45,259 nucleotides of DNA, from NCBI GenBank assembly GCA_946886855.1, contig CAMPJJ010000038.1, forward strand, positions 1-45,259. The letters are read 5' to 3'. A program made the position numbers and the translations under genes. This DNA comes from an uncultured Roseateles sp. Its GTDB lineage: Bacteria; Pseudomonadota; Gammaproteobacteria; Burkholderiales; Burkholderiaceae. The notes beneath the pieces were generated by a model. It saw nothing but the letters and a program-made list of their open reading frames with translations, ran no database searches and was not told the origin of the DNA. Positions 26,499 to 35,668 of the stretch are shown in pieces (positions within the stretch are counted from its first letter, which is position 1; each line of letters begins with the position of its first letter).

Positions 26499-27194
26499 AT
26501 GAGTGTCGAAGTCGATGTCGAGACCCACGGATTTGCCTTGATCGAGTCTGTGGTCGATCCGGAGGAACTGGGCGCGCTGGCGCCGGTGAGACTGCCCGAG
26601 GGCGCCGTCGGCGGCTCCCGCTGCCAGCTGGCTCGACTGGAGATCGCGGCGCTGGCCGCCGCGCTGAGGGCGCATCGCGTTCTGCAGTCGCTGATCCCCA
26701 AGGACCATGTCGCGGTCCAGTGCAACTATTTCGAGAAGTCGAGCGATCGCAATTGGCTGGTCGCCCTCCATCAGGACCTGAGCATCCCGGTTGCTCGACG
26801 CGTGAGCGCGCCGGAGCTGCGGGGCTGGTCCGAGAAGGAGGGCACGGTGTTTGTCCAGCCGCCGCAGGAGGTACTGGAGCAATTGATCGCCGTTCGACTG
26901 CATGTCGACGCGTGCGGCGCGGACGACGGGCCGCTGCGCGTGGTGCCGGGATCGCATCGGCTGGGCGTGATCACGTCGGAAGCCGCCTCGGCAGTCCGCG
27001 CCGATCGTGGCGAGTCCATCTGCATCGCCTCCGCGGGCGATGCGCTGGTCATGCGTCCGTTGGCGTTGCACGCGTCATCGAAGTCAGTCGGAACCAGCAG
27101 GCGTCGTGTCCTGCATTTCGTGTTTGGTCCAGCGCGATTACCGCTGGGACTGGATTGGGCCGTGGCGAAGGAGCGCTCGCAAGCCATGGCGTGA
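26499..27194 (+). CDS. PhyH-like Fe(II)/2-oxoglutarate dioxygenase
   Basis: A 231-residue protein of the phytanoyl-CoA dioxygenase-like family. The iron triad reads as HQD in VALHQDLSIP (near residue 94) and a distal His in RPLALHASS (near 190), with SRRRVLHFVF providing the Arg for 2-oxoglutarate. The central GPLRVVPGSHRLG is the family hallmark. Such enzymes hydroxylate many small molecules, and the substrate cannot be told. ATG 26499 is chosen because residues before it look unlike the family. Codon use is less GC-rich than the neighbours; no operon partner is seen. Confidence 0.82.
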   Translation: MSVEVDVETHGFALIESVVDPEELGALAPVRLPEGAVGGSRCQLARLEIAALAAALRAHRVLQSLIPKDHVAVQCNYFEKSSDRNWLVALHQDLSIPVARRVSAPELRGWSEKEGTVFVQPPQEVLEQLIAVRLHVDACGADDGPLRVVPGSHRLGVITSEAASAVRADRGESICIASAGDALVMRPLALHASSKSVGTSRRRVLHFVFGPARLPLGLDWAVAKERSQAMA

Positions 27195-27301
27195 CCCAGC
27201 CGGTACCGTCACGCGCTACCCCAGGACTTTCGACCCTTGACGCCGCGAGCCGGTGAAAGACACTGCGGGCCTTTCCTCGACCTGCTGCGGCTGCGCGCGA
27301 C

Positions 27302-29914
27302 ATGGACTCTTTCGAAGCTCTCCTCCTGTTCGTCGCCCTGGGCTATCTGTGGTGGCAGCTCTCCAAGGTGAAGCGGCGCGTCCGCGAGCTGGAGGAACGG
27401 CTGGCCTCCCAGGACGTCGCGCGAGCGCAGCCCGCAGCGGCTCAGCCGGTACGCCCGGCACAGGGGCCGAGGGCGCAGCCCGCCGCCGCATCGCCGACGA
27501 GGGCGGCGACGGCAACGGTGCCGCCGCCTCAGGAGGCGCTGCCCCCACCTCGATCCGTTGATGCCCAGCAGACGTCTGCGCCGACCGCTCCAGTCGTTCC
27601 GGTGCCCATGGCCGCGGCGACCGTGCCATCGTCGCCGCCAGTCCGACCGCCGGCGGCTCCCCGCGCCGCGCCGACACCTCCGGCCGCCTCCGCAACACCG
27701 CAATGGCAGGTCGCCTTCTTCGACCTGCTGCGCAAGAACCTCTTCGCCGTCGCCGGCGTCGTCCTGCTGCTGCTGGGCTTCGTGGTGCTGTTCCGCTCCA
27801 TCGAGTGGGGCCATCTGCTGTCGCCGCTCGCCAAGGTCTCGCTGGGCTGGGCCGCCGCGGCGGCGCTCGGCTTCGCCGGCATCCGGCTGAGCGCGCGCAA
27901 CGGGTTGTGGGGCCAGGTCGTGCAGGGCGGCGCGGCGGCCATCGGTTTCCTCGCGACCTATGTCGGCGCGTCGGGCTATGAGGTCGTGTCGCCGACGGTC
28001 GCGTTGGTGCTCTTCACCGCGATCTCCGGCGCGCTCGTGTATCGCGCGCTGAAGGAGGACGCGAAGGTCCTGGCCGGCGTCGGTTTCCTGGGCGCCTATG
28101 CCGCGCCGCTGCTGGCCATGTACGGCCATGCCGGGCTGCTCTTCAATCTGGTCTACGGCCTCATCGTGACTGCGTTCGCGCTGGGCGTGAGCCTGTCCCG
28201 ACGCTGGCAGGAGATCGGCATCCACGCCCACGTGTGCGCGACGGGCCTGGCCTCGCTCGCGTATGCGGGCGCGACGTACGAACCCTCGCTGCCCGCCTGG
28301 CAGCAGCAGGCGCTGCTGCTGGCCTATGTCGCGCAGTTCGCCGGCTGGGCGCTGGTCTGGGCGCGGCGCCATCGTCCCTCCGAGGAGCCGGTCGGGCCCT
28401 TGTTGTCGGCGTCGGCCCGCGAGATCCCTGTCCTCAGCGCCTGCTTCTCGACCACCGCCGTCGTCTTCGTCGCGCTGGAGAGCTGGCTGCTGGCGCCGAC
28501 CGCGTTCATGGTCGTGGCCTTCGTCACCGCGGCCGCGCTGGCCTTCGCGGGCATGCGGCTGTTCCCGCAGCGCGCGTTGCGCGAGACCGCCTGGGTGTTG
28601 AGCGCGCTCAGCGTGGCCGCCGGACTGGTGCAGGGCGATCTGGCGCGATCGGTCGCGAGCTTCGGCCTGTTCGCCGAGGGCGCGATCCTGACGCTGACGA
28701 CGCGCTCTCAGTCCGTCTTCCGTCGTCTCGTGGCGCGCGGGCTGGTGGCGGTCGGCGCCGTCGCCGTGATCGATGTGCCCGCGTTGTGGCCCGTCGCCTT
28801 GCTGTTGCTGGCGGGCCTCGCGCTGTCGGTGCGGATTCAGCGCGAGCTCAGGCCCGTCGACGCCGGACTGGCCGCGACCGTGACCGTCGCGGCAGCAGCG
28901 GCGCTGTCGTACCGCCACGTCGGACTCGGCTTCGAGCTGCTGCCGATGTTCACGCTGATCATGCTCGCGGCGACGCTGCTGGCGCATGTACTGGGTCGTG
29001 GGACGTCGACATCACCGGAAGCGAGGGAGGTGAAGCCGTCCGACTTCCTCCTCGTGCGCTCGATCTACGCGGCGGTGCTCGCCGCGGGTTGGTTGCTGAC
29101 CTTGACCGTGGCGCGCGAGGCACCTCGTGTGCTGACGCTGGCGGCGGTGGTGGCGCCCGTGGTCTTCGGCGCGGTGGCGGCGTTCCTGTCGCTGCGCAGG
29201 ACCTTGAGCCCCTATGCCGCCGAGCGCGCCAAGGCGCTGCTGTGGCTGGCGCATCTGCTGCCGGCGCTGGTGGCCTTCGTCTTCAACAGCAGCTGGACGC
29301 AGATCGCCTGGCTGCTCGTGGCGGGTACTGCCGCCTTTGCCCACGTGCTCACGCGCTTGCGCGTGGACGCACCGACGGCCAGGGAGGTCTTCATCACCGC
29401 CACCAGCACGGCGCACGTGGCGGGGCTGGTGTCGCCGGTGCCGCTCGTGATCGCCGCCTGGCCCTGGACCGGCTCGGCCGGCGGCGCGGAGTGGGTGCTG
29501 GCCGGCGCGTCCTTCTACGCCGCACTGGGGACCTGGTGGAAACTCGGCGAGGGCTTGCCCGCGCAGGTCCGCGACATCGTCGTCGCCGCGACCGGCGTCG
29601 CGATGGGCTATGTGGTCGTGCGCGGCGTGACCGACGCGCCGCAGCTCGCGTTCCCGCTCGCGTGGGACAGCGACCTGCTGCCGGTGGCGCTGGCCGCCGT
29701 CGGCGTGGGCTTCCTGTTCCTGAGCACGCGCGGCGGTCGCCGTCTGGCCTGGCAGGTCTCCGCCGGCGTCCTGGCGGGTTCGGCCGTCAAGCTGCTGCTG
29801 TCGCTGGGCAGCCTGGCGCTGTCGCCGATGGGCATCGTCGGCAGCCTGCTCGGCATGGGCGCGCTGTTCCTGATGGCGGGGTATCTGGCGCCGCAGCCGC
29901 CGTCTAGAAGCTGA
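27302..29914 (+). CDS. DUF2339 polytopic membrane protein
   Basis: An 870-residue inner-membrane protein of the DUF2339 family. It begins with one membrane segment (LLLFVALGYLWWQL), a short charged coiled-coil stretch (KVKRRVRELEERL), a long Ala/Pro linker (about 45-135), the conserved FFDLLRKNLFAVAGVVLLLL (near 139), and then some twenty further membrane segments. The function of the family is unknown; a role in the cell envelope is often suggested. No clear ribosome site precedes the ATG. Its 3' end overlaps the convergent outer-membrane protein gene by 11 bases. Confidence 0.88.
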   Translation: MDSFEALLLFVALGYLWWQLSKVKRRVRELEERLASQDVARAQPAAAQPVRPAQGPRAQPAAASPTRAATATVPPPQEALPPPRSVDAQQTSAPTAPVVPVPMAAATVPSSPPVRPPAAPRAAPTPPAASATPQWQVAFFDLLRKNLFAVAGVVLLLLGFVVLFRSIEWGHLLSPLAKVSLGWAAAAALGFAGIRLSARNGLWGQVVQGGAAAIGFLATYVGASGYEVVSPTVALVLFTAISGALVYRALKEDAKVLAGVGFLGAYAAPLLAMYGHAGLLFNLVYGLIVTAFALGVSLSRRWQEIGIHAHVCATGLASLAYAGATYEPSLPAWQQQALLLAYVAQFAGWALVWARRHRPSEEPVGPLLSASAREIPVLSACFSTTAVVFVALESWLLAPTAFMVVAFVTAAALAFAGMRLFPQRALRETAWVLSALSVAAGLVQGDLARSVASFGLFAEGAILTLTTRSQSVFRRLVARGLVAVGAVAVIDVPALWPVALLLLAGLALSVRIQRELRPVDAGLAATVTVAAAAALSYRHVGLGFELLPMFTLIMLAATLLAHVLGRGTSTSPEAREVKPSDFLLVRSIYAAVLAAGWLLTLTVAREAPRVLTLAAVVAPVVFGAVAAFLSLRRTLSPYAAERAKALLWLAHLLPALVAFVFNSSWTQIAWLLVAGTAAFAHVLTRLRVDAPTAREVFITATSTAHVAGLVSPVPLVIAAWPWTGSAGGAEWVLAGASFYAALGTWWKLGEGLPAQVRDIVVAATGVAMGYVVVRGVTDAPQLAFPLAWDSDLLPVALAAVGVGFLFLSTRGGRRLAWQVSAGVLAGSAVKLLLSLGSLALSPMGIVGSLLGMGALFLMAGYLAPQPPSRS

Positions 29915-30479
29915 GCTTCAAGCCGATCTCCAGCTTGCGCTGGTGGAACTCGCCGAGCTGCGTCCGTCCGCTGCCGAAGGATTCGAACTCCAGCGGCATG
30001 GACAGCGAGTCGCTGAGCCTGGCCTCGACGCCGAGGCCCCACATCGGGCGGACCAGTCGGTCGCGGACCGACTGCCCCAGCGAGTCGCGGTACCGGAAGC
30101 GGTTCACCGCGAGACCGGCCTTGCCGAAGACCGAGAAAGTCTCGTCCAGATCCACGGTGTAGCGCCCCGCGACGGAGAAGACGTCGGACGAGATCCGCGC
30201 CGTGTCGCGCGAGCCTGGCGTCGGGTCGGTGAATCGCCAACTGCCGAAGGCGCCGTAACCCGCCTCCAGCGACCATGCGGGGGTGAACCGCAGGCCGCCG
30301 TACAGCCGCACGGCCGTCGGGTTGTTGTCGTTCTTTATCGTGGTCGAGGGCCCGGTGCTCAGGCGCGCTTCGCCGGGCGTGGCCCAGGAGAGACCGGCGT
30401 AGGGATCGGCTGCAAACGCCGCCGAGGCGATCCAGGTGAGCGGGATCGTTGCGAGAAGTCGGAGCGGAAACGTCTTCAC
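29904..30479 (-). CDS. Small outer-membrane beta-barrel protein
   Basis: A 191-residue protein with a signal peptide (about 1-23; RLLATIPLTWIASAAFAA) and an eight-strand OmpA/OmpW-like barrel pattern: alternating strands such as AVRLYGGLRFTPAWSLEAGY and VFGKAGLAVNRF, ending in LKLSF with the C-terminal Phe needed for barrel insertion. The start is GTG. It lies 54 bases after the histidine kinase gene on the same strand and is probably in the same operon. The PagL His-Ser motif is not visible, so a lipid A deacylase role is not supported. Function unknown. Confidence 0.8.
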   Translation of the reverse strand: MKTFPLRLLATIPLTWIASAAFAADPYAGLSWATPGEARLSTGPSTTIKNDNNPTAVRLYGGLRFTPAWSLEAGYGAFGSWRFTDPTPGSRDTARISSDVFSVAGRYTVDLDETFSVFGKAGLAVNRFRYRDSLGQSVRDRLVRPMWGLGVEARLSDSLSMPLEFESFGSGRTQLGEFHQRKLEIGLKLSF

Positions 30480-30533
30480 TGCTGCTTTCAGAAGGCTGTC
30501 GACATTGACGACGCCATTCTGGAAACGCGGACC

Positions 30534-31964
30534 TTAAGGAATGCCCAAGACCGAGGCCGGCAGGCGCAGCTCGAAGCGCGCGCCGCGGCCGTCGATGCCG
30601 GACTCCAGCGTGACGCGACCGCCCAGGCGTCCCGCAGCCTGCCGCACGATGGCCAGTCCCAGACCCGATCCCGGCTGGTCGTGGTCGCGTCCGCGCCAGA
30701 AGCGGTCGAACGCCGACGCTCGATGTTCCGGCGCGATGCCGGGGCCGTCGTCGATGACGCTGAGCTGCAAACCGTGCCGGGCGTCGGCCGACAGGGCGAT
30801 CTCGATGCGGCCGCCCGCGGGCACGTAGCGCAACGCGTTGTCCAGCAGGTTCTGCAGGATCGAGCCGATGGCCACGCGATCCAGGCGCGCCAGCACCCGC
30901 TCCGGTGCGTCCAGCGAGAGGGACAGCCCGCGCTGCCTGGCGTCCGCGTTCCGCTCCGCCAGCAGTCGCGCACTGAACGCGGCGACATCGACGATCTCGA
31001 CGACCGGCGCGGCGCGCGGATCGAGCGACGCGAGATCCAGCAACTGCTGCGACAGGCGCGCGCTCCGGGCGACGGCGTCGAGCATCGCCGTCGACGCCTC
31101 GTCGCGCGTTGATGTGTCCTGCGCGTGTGCCAGCACGTGCGCCTGCGCGGCGATCACGGCCAGCGGCGTCCGCAGTTCATGGGCGGCGTCGTGGACGAAG
31201 GACTGCTCGCGCTCGACCCGCTCGCGCAGGCGCCGCAGCAGGGTGTCGAACGCTCGGCCCAGCGGGCGAAGCTCGGCATACCTCAGGTTCATGTCCAGCG
31301 GGGCCAGCGTTGCCTCCGCGTCGAGGCCCTCGATGCGTCGAGTGAAACGGCGCAGCGGAGTCAAGCCCGTTCGCACCGCCACCCACAGCGGGAGGACCAT
31401 CAGCGGCAAGGCCAGCAGCAGCTGCTTGGACAGCTCCCAACCGGCGAAGCCGAGCAGTCGGGTGCTGTCGATGGCCGGCTCGGCCACGCGCAGCGACCAG
31501 CGCGGACCGTCCACGCGCCAGGTCCAATGGCGCCGCCCGGCCAGGACCTGCTCGCCGACGCCGACGCGCGCGACAGGTTCTGCGGGCGCGGAGGCGTAGA
31601 GCAGAGCCCCCGAGCGGTCGTAGAGCTGCAGCAGCACGTCGCCGGCGACGAGGTCGGCGTCGACGTGCTGCCGCTGCCACTGGCGCTGCCCGTGAAGGTA
31701 GCGTGCATGGCCGGCGATCAGCCGGGCCGCCTGCACCGGATCGTCGATTTCATCGAGTCCTGCGGCCAGCTGGCGTCCGAGTTGACGGACGCCGGGATCC
31801 TCGGCGAGTTGCCGGCGCACGTCGATCTGGTCCTGCACCAGCACCAGCGTCGCCAGCAGCGCGACCGCCACCAGCAGCGCGCCGATCAGGCGTCGGGTCA
31901 GCGTCGGACCCAGCCAGCGGTTGATCCTGTCGCGCAACGACTGTCGCGTGGATCGACGGATCAT
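30534..31964 (-). CDS. Two-component sensor histidine kinase (PmrB/QseC type)
   Basis: A 476-residue membrane sensor kinase. TM1 is about 24-43 and TM2 about 185-203, with a ~140-residue periplasmic sensor between them and a HAMP-like region after TM2. The phosphorylation site is in VHDAAHELRTPL (His near 260). The ATP-binding domain has the N-box LLDNALRYVP (near 375), DDGPGI and GSGLGLAIV (near 435). It overlaps the response regulator stop by ATGA, so the two are coupled. The periplasmic part has no clear ExxE iron-binding motif as in classical PmrB, so the signal may differ. Confidence 0.92.
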   Translation of the reverse strand: MIRRSTRQSLRDRINRWLGPTLTRRLIGALLVAVALLATLVLVQDQIDVRRQLAEDPGVRQLGRQLAAGLDEIDDPVQAARLIAGHARYLHGQRQWQRQHVDADLVAGDVLLQLYDRSGALLYASAPAEPVARVGVGEQVLAGRRHWTWRVDGPRWSLRVAEPAIDSTRLLGFAGWELSKQLLLALPLMVLPLWVAVRTGLTPLRRFTRRIEGLDAEATLAPLDMNLRYAELRPLGRAFDTLLRRLRERVEREQSFVHDAAHELRTPLAVIAAQAHVLAHAQDTSTRDEASTAMLDAVARSARLSQQLLDLASLDPRAAPVVEIVDVAAFSARLLAERNADARQRGLSLSLDAPERVLARLDRVAIGSILQNLLDNALRYVPAGGRIEIALSADARHGLQLSVIDDGPGIAPEHRASAFDRFWRGRDHDQPGSGLGLAIVRQAAGRLGGRVTLESGIDGRGARFELRLPASVLGIP

Positions 31965-32620
31965 GCGCATTCCAGCCAGTAGCCGACACCGCGCACGGTG
32001 CCGATGCGCGCGGCGCCGATCTTGCGCCGCAGGTTGGCCAGATGCACTTCCAGCGTGCCGAAGTCCAGCGGCTCGCCCAGCGGCGAGAGACGTTGCGCCA
32101 GCGCGTGCTTGGCGACCACACCGCCGCGTTCGCGTGCGAGCTCGATCAACAGCTGGAACTCCCGCGGCGAGAGCGACAGCTCCGCGCCATCGAGCAGCAC
32201 GCGCCGACGGCCGGACTCGATCGTCAGCGCGCCCAGCCGCCAGCAGTCGTCGGCCTGCTGGGCGCCGCGACGCACCACGGCGCGCAGGCGGGCGATCAGC
32301 TCGGGAATCTCGAACGGCTTGACCACGTAGTCGTCGGCGCCGCCGTCGAAGCCGGCGAGGCGATCCTGCAGGGCCGCGCGCGCGGTGATCACGATCACCG
32401 GCACTGCGCTGCCCTGGCGGCGCCAGCGCGTCAGCAGGTGATGGCCGTCGCCGTCGGGCAGCGCCTGGTCGAGCAGGACGGCGTCCTGGGCGTCCGGATC
32501 GAGCTGGACAGGCGCGTCGGCCGCGCGGCGCAGCCACTCGCTGCTGTGGCCTTCGATCCGGAGCGCGGTCTGCAGGGCGCGACCGAGATCGAGATCGTCC
32601 TCGACGAGAAGGATGTGCAT
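31961..32620 (-). CDS. OmpR-family response regulator (PmrA type)
   Basis: A 219-residue regulator. The receiver domain (about 1-115) has the acidic pocket VEDD (residues 7-9), the phospho-acceptor Asp51 in DAVLLDQALPDGDG, and the conserved Lys in VVKPFEIPEL. The C-terminal winged helix is OmpR type (SPREFQLLIELARERGGVV, FGTLEVHLANLRRKIG, TVRGVGYWLE). The ATG at 32620 gives the typical MHILLVEDD start. It is coupled to the kinase that follows and is preceded by the phosphoethanolamine transferase gene, its most likely target. Confidence 0.93.
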   Translation of the reverse strand: MHILLVEDDLDLGRALQTALRIEGHSSEWLRRAADAPVQLDPDAQDAVLLDQALPDGDGHHLLTRWRRQGSAVPVIVITARAALQDRLAGFDGGADDYVVKPFEIPELIARLRAVVRRGAQQADDCWRLGALTIESGRRRVLLDGAELSLSPREFQLLIELARERGGVVAKHALAQRLSPLGEPLDFGTLEVHLANLRRKIGAARIGTVRGVGYWLECA

Positions 32621-32739
32621 GCGGCGTGGCGGCGGAGTCGCTGAGGTGGGGCGCATTCTGGCGCAAGGTGGCCGGCCTGCAGGTCACCCGAGGCCACCCG
32701 AGGCGATCCGACCCGACCCAAGGCGACGCGACGCGATGC

Positions 32740-34368
32740 CTATTGGTCGAAACGCGTGACGGGCGCCGCCAGTCGCGGCGCCTCCCAGACATACCGCGGG
32801 TCCAGGACGTTCCGATCCCGACGGACACCTCGCCAGTCAATTGCCATCAGCTCGGCCAGCGTCCACCCGGCCCAGTCGGCGCGGAACGGTCGGCCCGCCG
32901 CCTGCGCATCGAACGGCGCGCCGTGGCGCCAGATCAGCGCCGGGATCCGGTACCCGGCCGGCGTGCCGGGGCTGTGGCCCGCGTGGCTGATGTCGTGGCC
33001 GACCTCCTGGCCATGGTCGGAGAGGAACATCCAGGCGGCATCGCCGCCCTGCGGCGCATGCCGACGCGTGAGCCGCAGCGACTCCGCCACCACGGTGTCG
33101 TGGTAGCCGATCGCGCGGTCGTAGGCGCGCCGTGAGGCCCGCAGCCACGCGGGGCGTCCTTCCTCCACCATCTCCGCGTCGACCGAGTCCGCCGCGACGG
33201 CGATCCCCGGCGCGTCCGCCGGCGCGCGCAGCCGGTAGTGCGGATGCGCGCCCAGCAGGTGCACGACGACCAGCTTGCGCGGCGCCGGATCTGTCAGCGC
33301 TTCATCCAGGCAGTCGAGCAGTTCCCCGTCCAGGCTGGCGCCGGAGCGCCCCGGCTCGCGGTTGATCATCTCCAGCGAGTCGGCGAGACGGGCGTGCTGC
33401 TGCTCGATGGCGGTGTCGTCGTGGTTGCTCATCCACCAGACGCGGTAGCCCGCGGCGCGCGCCAGCGCCAGCACATGATGCGTCCGGTCCACCGGATCGT
33501 CCGCGTCGCGCATGCCGAAGCTGAAGAGCCCGCTGAGCGAGGCCACCGTGCCGGGCTCGACCGACCAGGCATGGCGCAGGGTGAGTATCCGATCGCCTTC
33601 GTCCTGCCGCAGCGCGACGAGCTGCGGCGTGGTCGGCCTCGCGTAGCCGTAGAGGCTCATGTTGTCGCGGTTGACGCTGTCGGTCAGCACCAGCACGACG
33701 GTCGACGGACCGGTGCCGGTGAAGCGGGCGCCCGCGGCGCGGGCATTCGACAGCAGCGCGTCGCGTTGCCGCTGCTGATCCGACCAGCCCTGCTTCAGCG
33801 CCGACGCGGACGCCGCCCACGCCGGCCAGTAGACCAGCGGATGGTGGCGTCGCCACGGCTTGATGGCGAGGCTGGCGATGCACAGGAGCACCAGCAGCGC
33901 CATGCCCCACCGCTCCGGCCGGCGCAGCGCGGACTCATGGCGGTTGCAGATCGACAGCAGGCCCAGGGCGCCGACGACGAGCACAACCAGCAGCGCGCCG
34001 AGGCTCGCCAGCCGGGTCCCTTGCGATGCTGCGTATTCGACGGCCTCGCGCGGCGTCGTGTTGGCCACCGCCGCCAGCACCAGCGCGCTGTCTGGCAGCG
34101 CGCGATAGCTGGATTGAAGGAAGGTCCGGACGGCGCTGTCGAGCACGAACAGGACCAGCATCGCGCCCACAGCGACGAGGCGCACCCGACGCCATCGAGG
34201 CGCGGCAACGGGCCATCGCAACCACAGCAGGGCGGGGAGGGCGAGCACCGCGACCTGCGCAATGCGTCGCCCTTCGTGGGCGAGCACGAAGGACAGGAGC
34301 AGCAGCCCGCACAGGAGCACGGCCGCGACGGGCCGGCTCCAGCGCGAGGCTCGGAAGGATTCGGGCAT
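32740..34368 (-). CDS. Phosphoethanolamine transferase, EptA/PmrC-CptA family
   Basis: A 542-residue inner-membrane enzyme of the sulfatase-fold family that transfers phosphoethanolamine to lipid A, LPS core or glucans. Five membrane segments occupy about residues 12-170 and the periplasmic catalytic domain follows. Visible: NMSLYGYARPTTP, the nucleophile region PGTVASLSGLFS with its Thr, and the metal-binding SDHGQEVGHD. The usual GES/GET metal-ligand motif reads TDS, so Asp replaces Glu. The ATG at 34368 is preferred to a GTG 42 bases upstream, which lacks a ribosome site. The order transferase, regulator, kinase is that of pmrCAB, so envelope remodelling under the adjacent two-component system is likely. 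Confidence 0.87.
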   Translation of the reverse strand: MPESFRASRWSRPVAAVLLCGLLLLSFVLAHEGRRIAQVAVLALPALLWLRWPVAAPRWRRVRLVAVGAMLVLFVLDSAVRTFLQSSYRALPDSALVLAAVANTTPREAVEYAASQGTRLASLGALLVVLVVGALGLLSICNRHESALRRPERWGMALLVLLCIASLAIKPWRRHHPLVYWPAWAASASALKQGWSDQQRQRDALLSNARAAGARFTGTGPSTVVLVLTDSVNRDNMSLYGYARPTTPQLVALRQDEGDRILTLRHAWSVEPGTVASLSGLFSFGMRDADDPVDRTHHVLALARAAGYRVWWMSNHDDTAIEQQHARLADSLEMINREPGRSGASLDGELLDCLDEALTDPAPRKLVVVHLLGAHPHYRLRAPADAPGIAVAADSVDAEMVEEGRPAWLRASRRAYDRAIGYHDTVVAESLRLTRRHAPQGGDAAWMFLSDHGQEVGHDISHAGHSPGTPAGYRIPALIWRHGAPFDAQAAGRPFRADWAGWTLAELMAIDWRGVRRDRNVLDPRYVWEAPRLAAPVTRFDQ

Positions 34369-34584
34369 GTCGACGCAGTCGCCGCCGGGCGATGCACGTC
34401 GGCGGCTCACTCAGGAGAGGCGCGATCCTATCCACGGGCGCGCTCGGTCGGGCTTGCGAGGGCGCACCGTCCGCCCTGTGCGCATCTTCAGCGGGACTTC
34501 AGGTCGAGGCGCTATTCCGACCTCGGTGGACTCACGCGAAACGCCGCCGGTACTCCACGAGCGTGAGCCCCAGCCTCGCCTTCC

Positions 34585-35574
34585 ATGCCCTCGACCCGTC
34601 CCATGACATCGGGAGTCGGGCCGGCCTCCGCGCCTGCGGACGTCTCGATCCGCCACCTGCCGGTGAACCTCTTCGCATCGGTCATGGGGTTGTCCGGACT
34701 GGCGCTGGCCTGGCGGCTCGCGCATCGGCACCTCGCCGTGCCCGCGCTCATCGGCGAGGCGCTGGGGCTGCTTGCGATCGTCGTCTTCGTGCTGATGGCC
34801 GCCGGCTACCTGAGCAAGCTCGCGAAGCACCCGGACGCCGTGCTGGCCGAGTTCCGCCACCCGGTGGGCGGCAACTTCTTCGGCACGATCGCGATCTCGC
34901 TGCTGCTGCTGTCCTCGCTGATCGAGCCCTACAGCGCGTCGACGGCGCAGGCGCTGTGGGCGCTGGGCGGGCTGGGCGCATTCGTGCTCGCGTTCATCGC
35001 GGTGTCGCGGCTGCTGAAGGGGCAACTGGACGCCTCGCTCGTGATGCCCGCGTGGCTGCTCTCCGGCGTGGCGACGCTCGACATCGCGGTGACCGGCCAC
35101 GACATGCCGATGCCCTGGGCGCCGGAGATGACCCTGATCGCGGGCGCGCTCGGCGCGATGCTGGCGCCGGTGCTGTTCGTGATGATCGTGAGCCGGCTCG
35201 TGCACCGCGAGCCGCTGGCACCGGCGGTGACGCCCTCGCTGATGATGCTGGTCGCGCCGTTCGAGGTGGGCTTCCTCGCCTACACCAACCTCGTCGGCGT
35301 CGACCGTTTCGCGGCGGTGCTCTTCTACTTCGGGCTGTTTCTGTTCCTGGTGATCGCGCCCAAGGTGTTCCGCCCGAGCATCGCGTTCTCACCGGCGTGG
35401 TGGGGCATCAGCTTCCCGATGGCCGCATTGGCGAGCGCGGCGCTGAAGTACGCGGGCCACGAAGGCGGCATCCCGCTCCAGGTGCTGGCGATCGTGCTGC
35501 TGGGGGTACTGAGCGTGGCGTTGGCGCTCCTGTTCGTGCGGACGGTGCGGATGAACGGACAGCTGTTCAGGTGA
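34585..35574 (+). CDS. TDT/SLAC1-family channel or transporter (TehA-like)
   Basis: A 329-residue membrane protein with ten membrane segments of the tellurite-resistance/dicarboxylate transporter (TDT, SLAC1) family. Typical marks: a start VNLFASVMGLSGLALAW, the central Phe/Pro-rich segments, and a C-terminal FSPAWWGISFPMAALA. Bacterial TehA is an anion channel, and tellurite resistance is a side property. A second Met at residue 7 is an equally possible start; no strong ribosome site is seen. It is divergent from the phosphoethanolamine transferase gene, with a 216-base gap in which no clear signal is seen, and convergent with xdhB. Confidence 0.87.
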   Translation: MPSTRPMTSGVGPASAPADVSIRHLPVNLFASVMGLSGLALAWRLAHRHLAVPALIGEALGLLAIVVFVLMAAGYLSKLAKHPDAVLAEFRHPVGGNFFGTIAISLLLLSSLIEPYSASTAQALWALGGLGAFVLAFIAVSRLLKGQLDASLVMPAWLLSGVATLDIAVTGHDMPMPWAPEMTLIAGALGAMLAPVLFVMIVSRLVHREPLAPAVTPSLMMLVAPFEVGFLAYTNLVGVDRFAAVLFYFGLFLFLVIAPKVFRPSIAFSPAWWGISFPMAALASAALKYAGHEGGIPLQVLAIVLLGVLSVALALLFVRTVRMNGQLFR

Positions 35575-35617
35575 CCCCGCCATCGCGGTCACCGGAGTGG
35601 CCGAGGCCGGCCGAGTT

Positions 35618-35668
35618 CACCGCCTTGCCGCCATCACCGCCTTGTCGGCGTCATTGCCCTGCCGGCGT
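35618..35668. repeat. 17-bp degenerate tandem repeat at the xdhB 3' end
   Basis: Three units of 17 bp (CACCGCCTTGCCGCCAT, CACCGCCTTGTCGGCGT, CATTGCCCTGCCGGCGT) in phase. The last crosses the xdhB stop codon. Confidence 0.55.

Noticed and set aside
33520..33560. Loss of the catalytic nucleophile in the phosphoethanolamine transferase (TDSVNR)
   Set aside because: That motif holds a metal ligand; the nucleophile Thr belongs to the later PGTVASLSGLFS region, which is intact.
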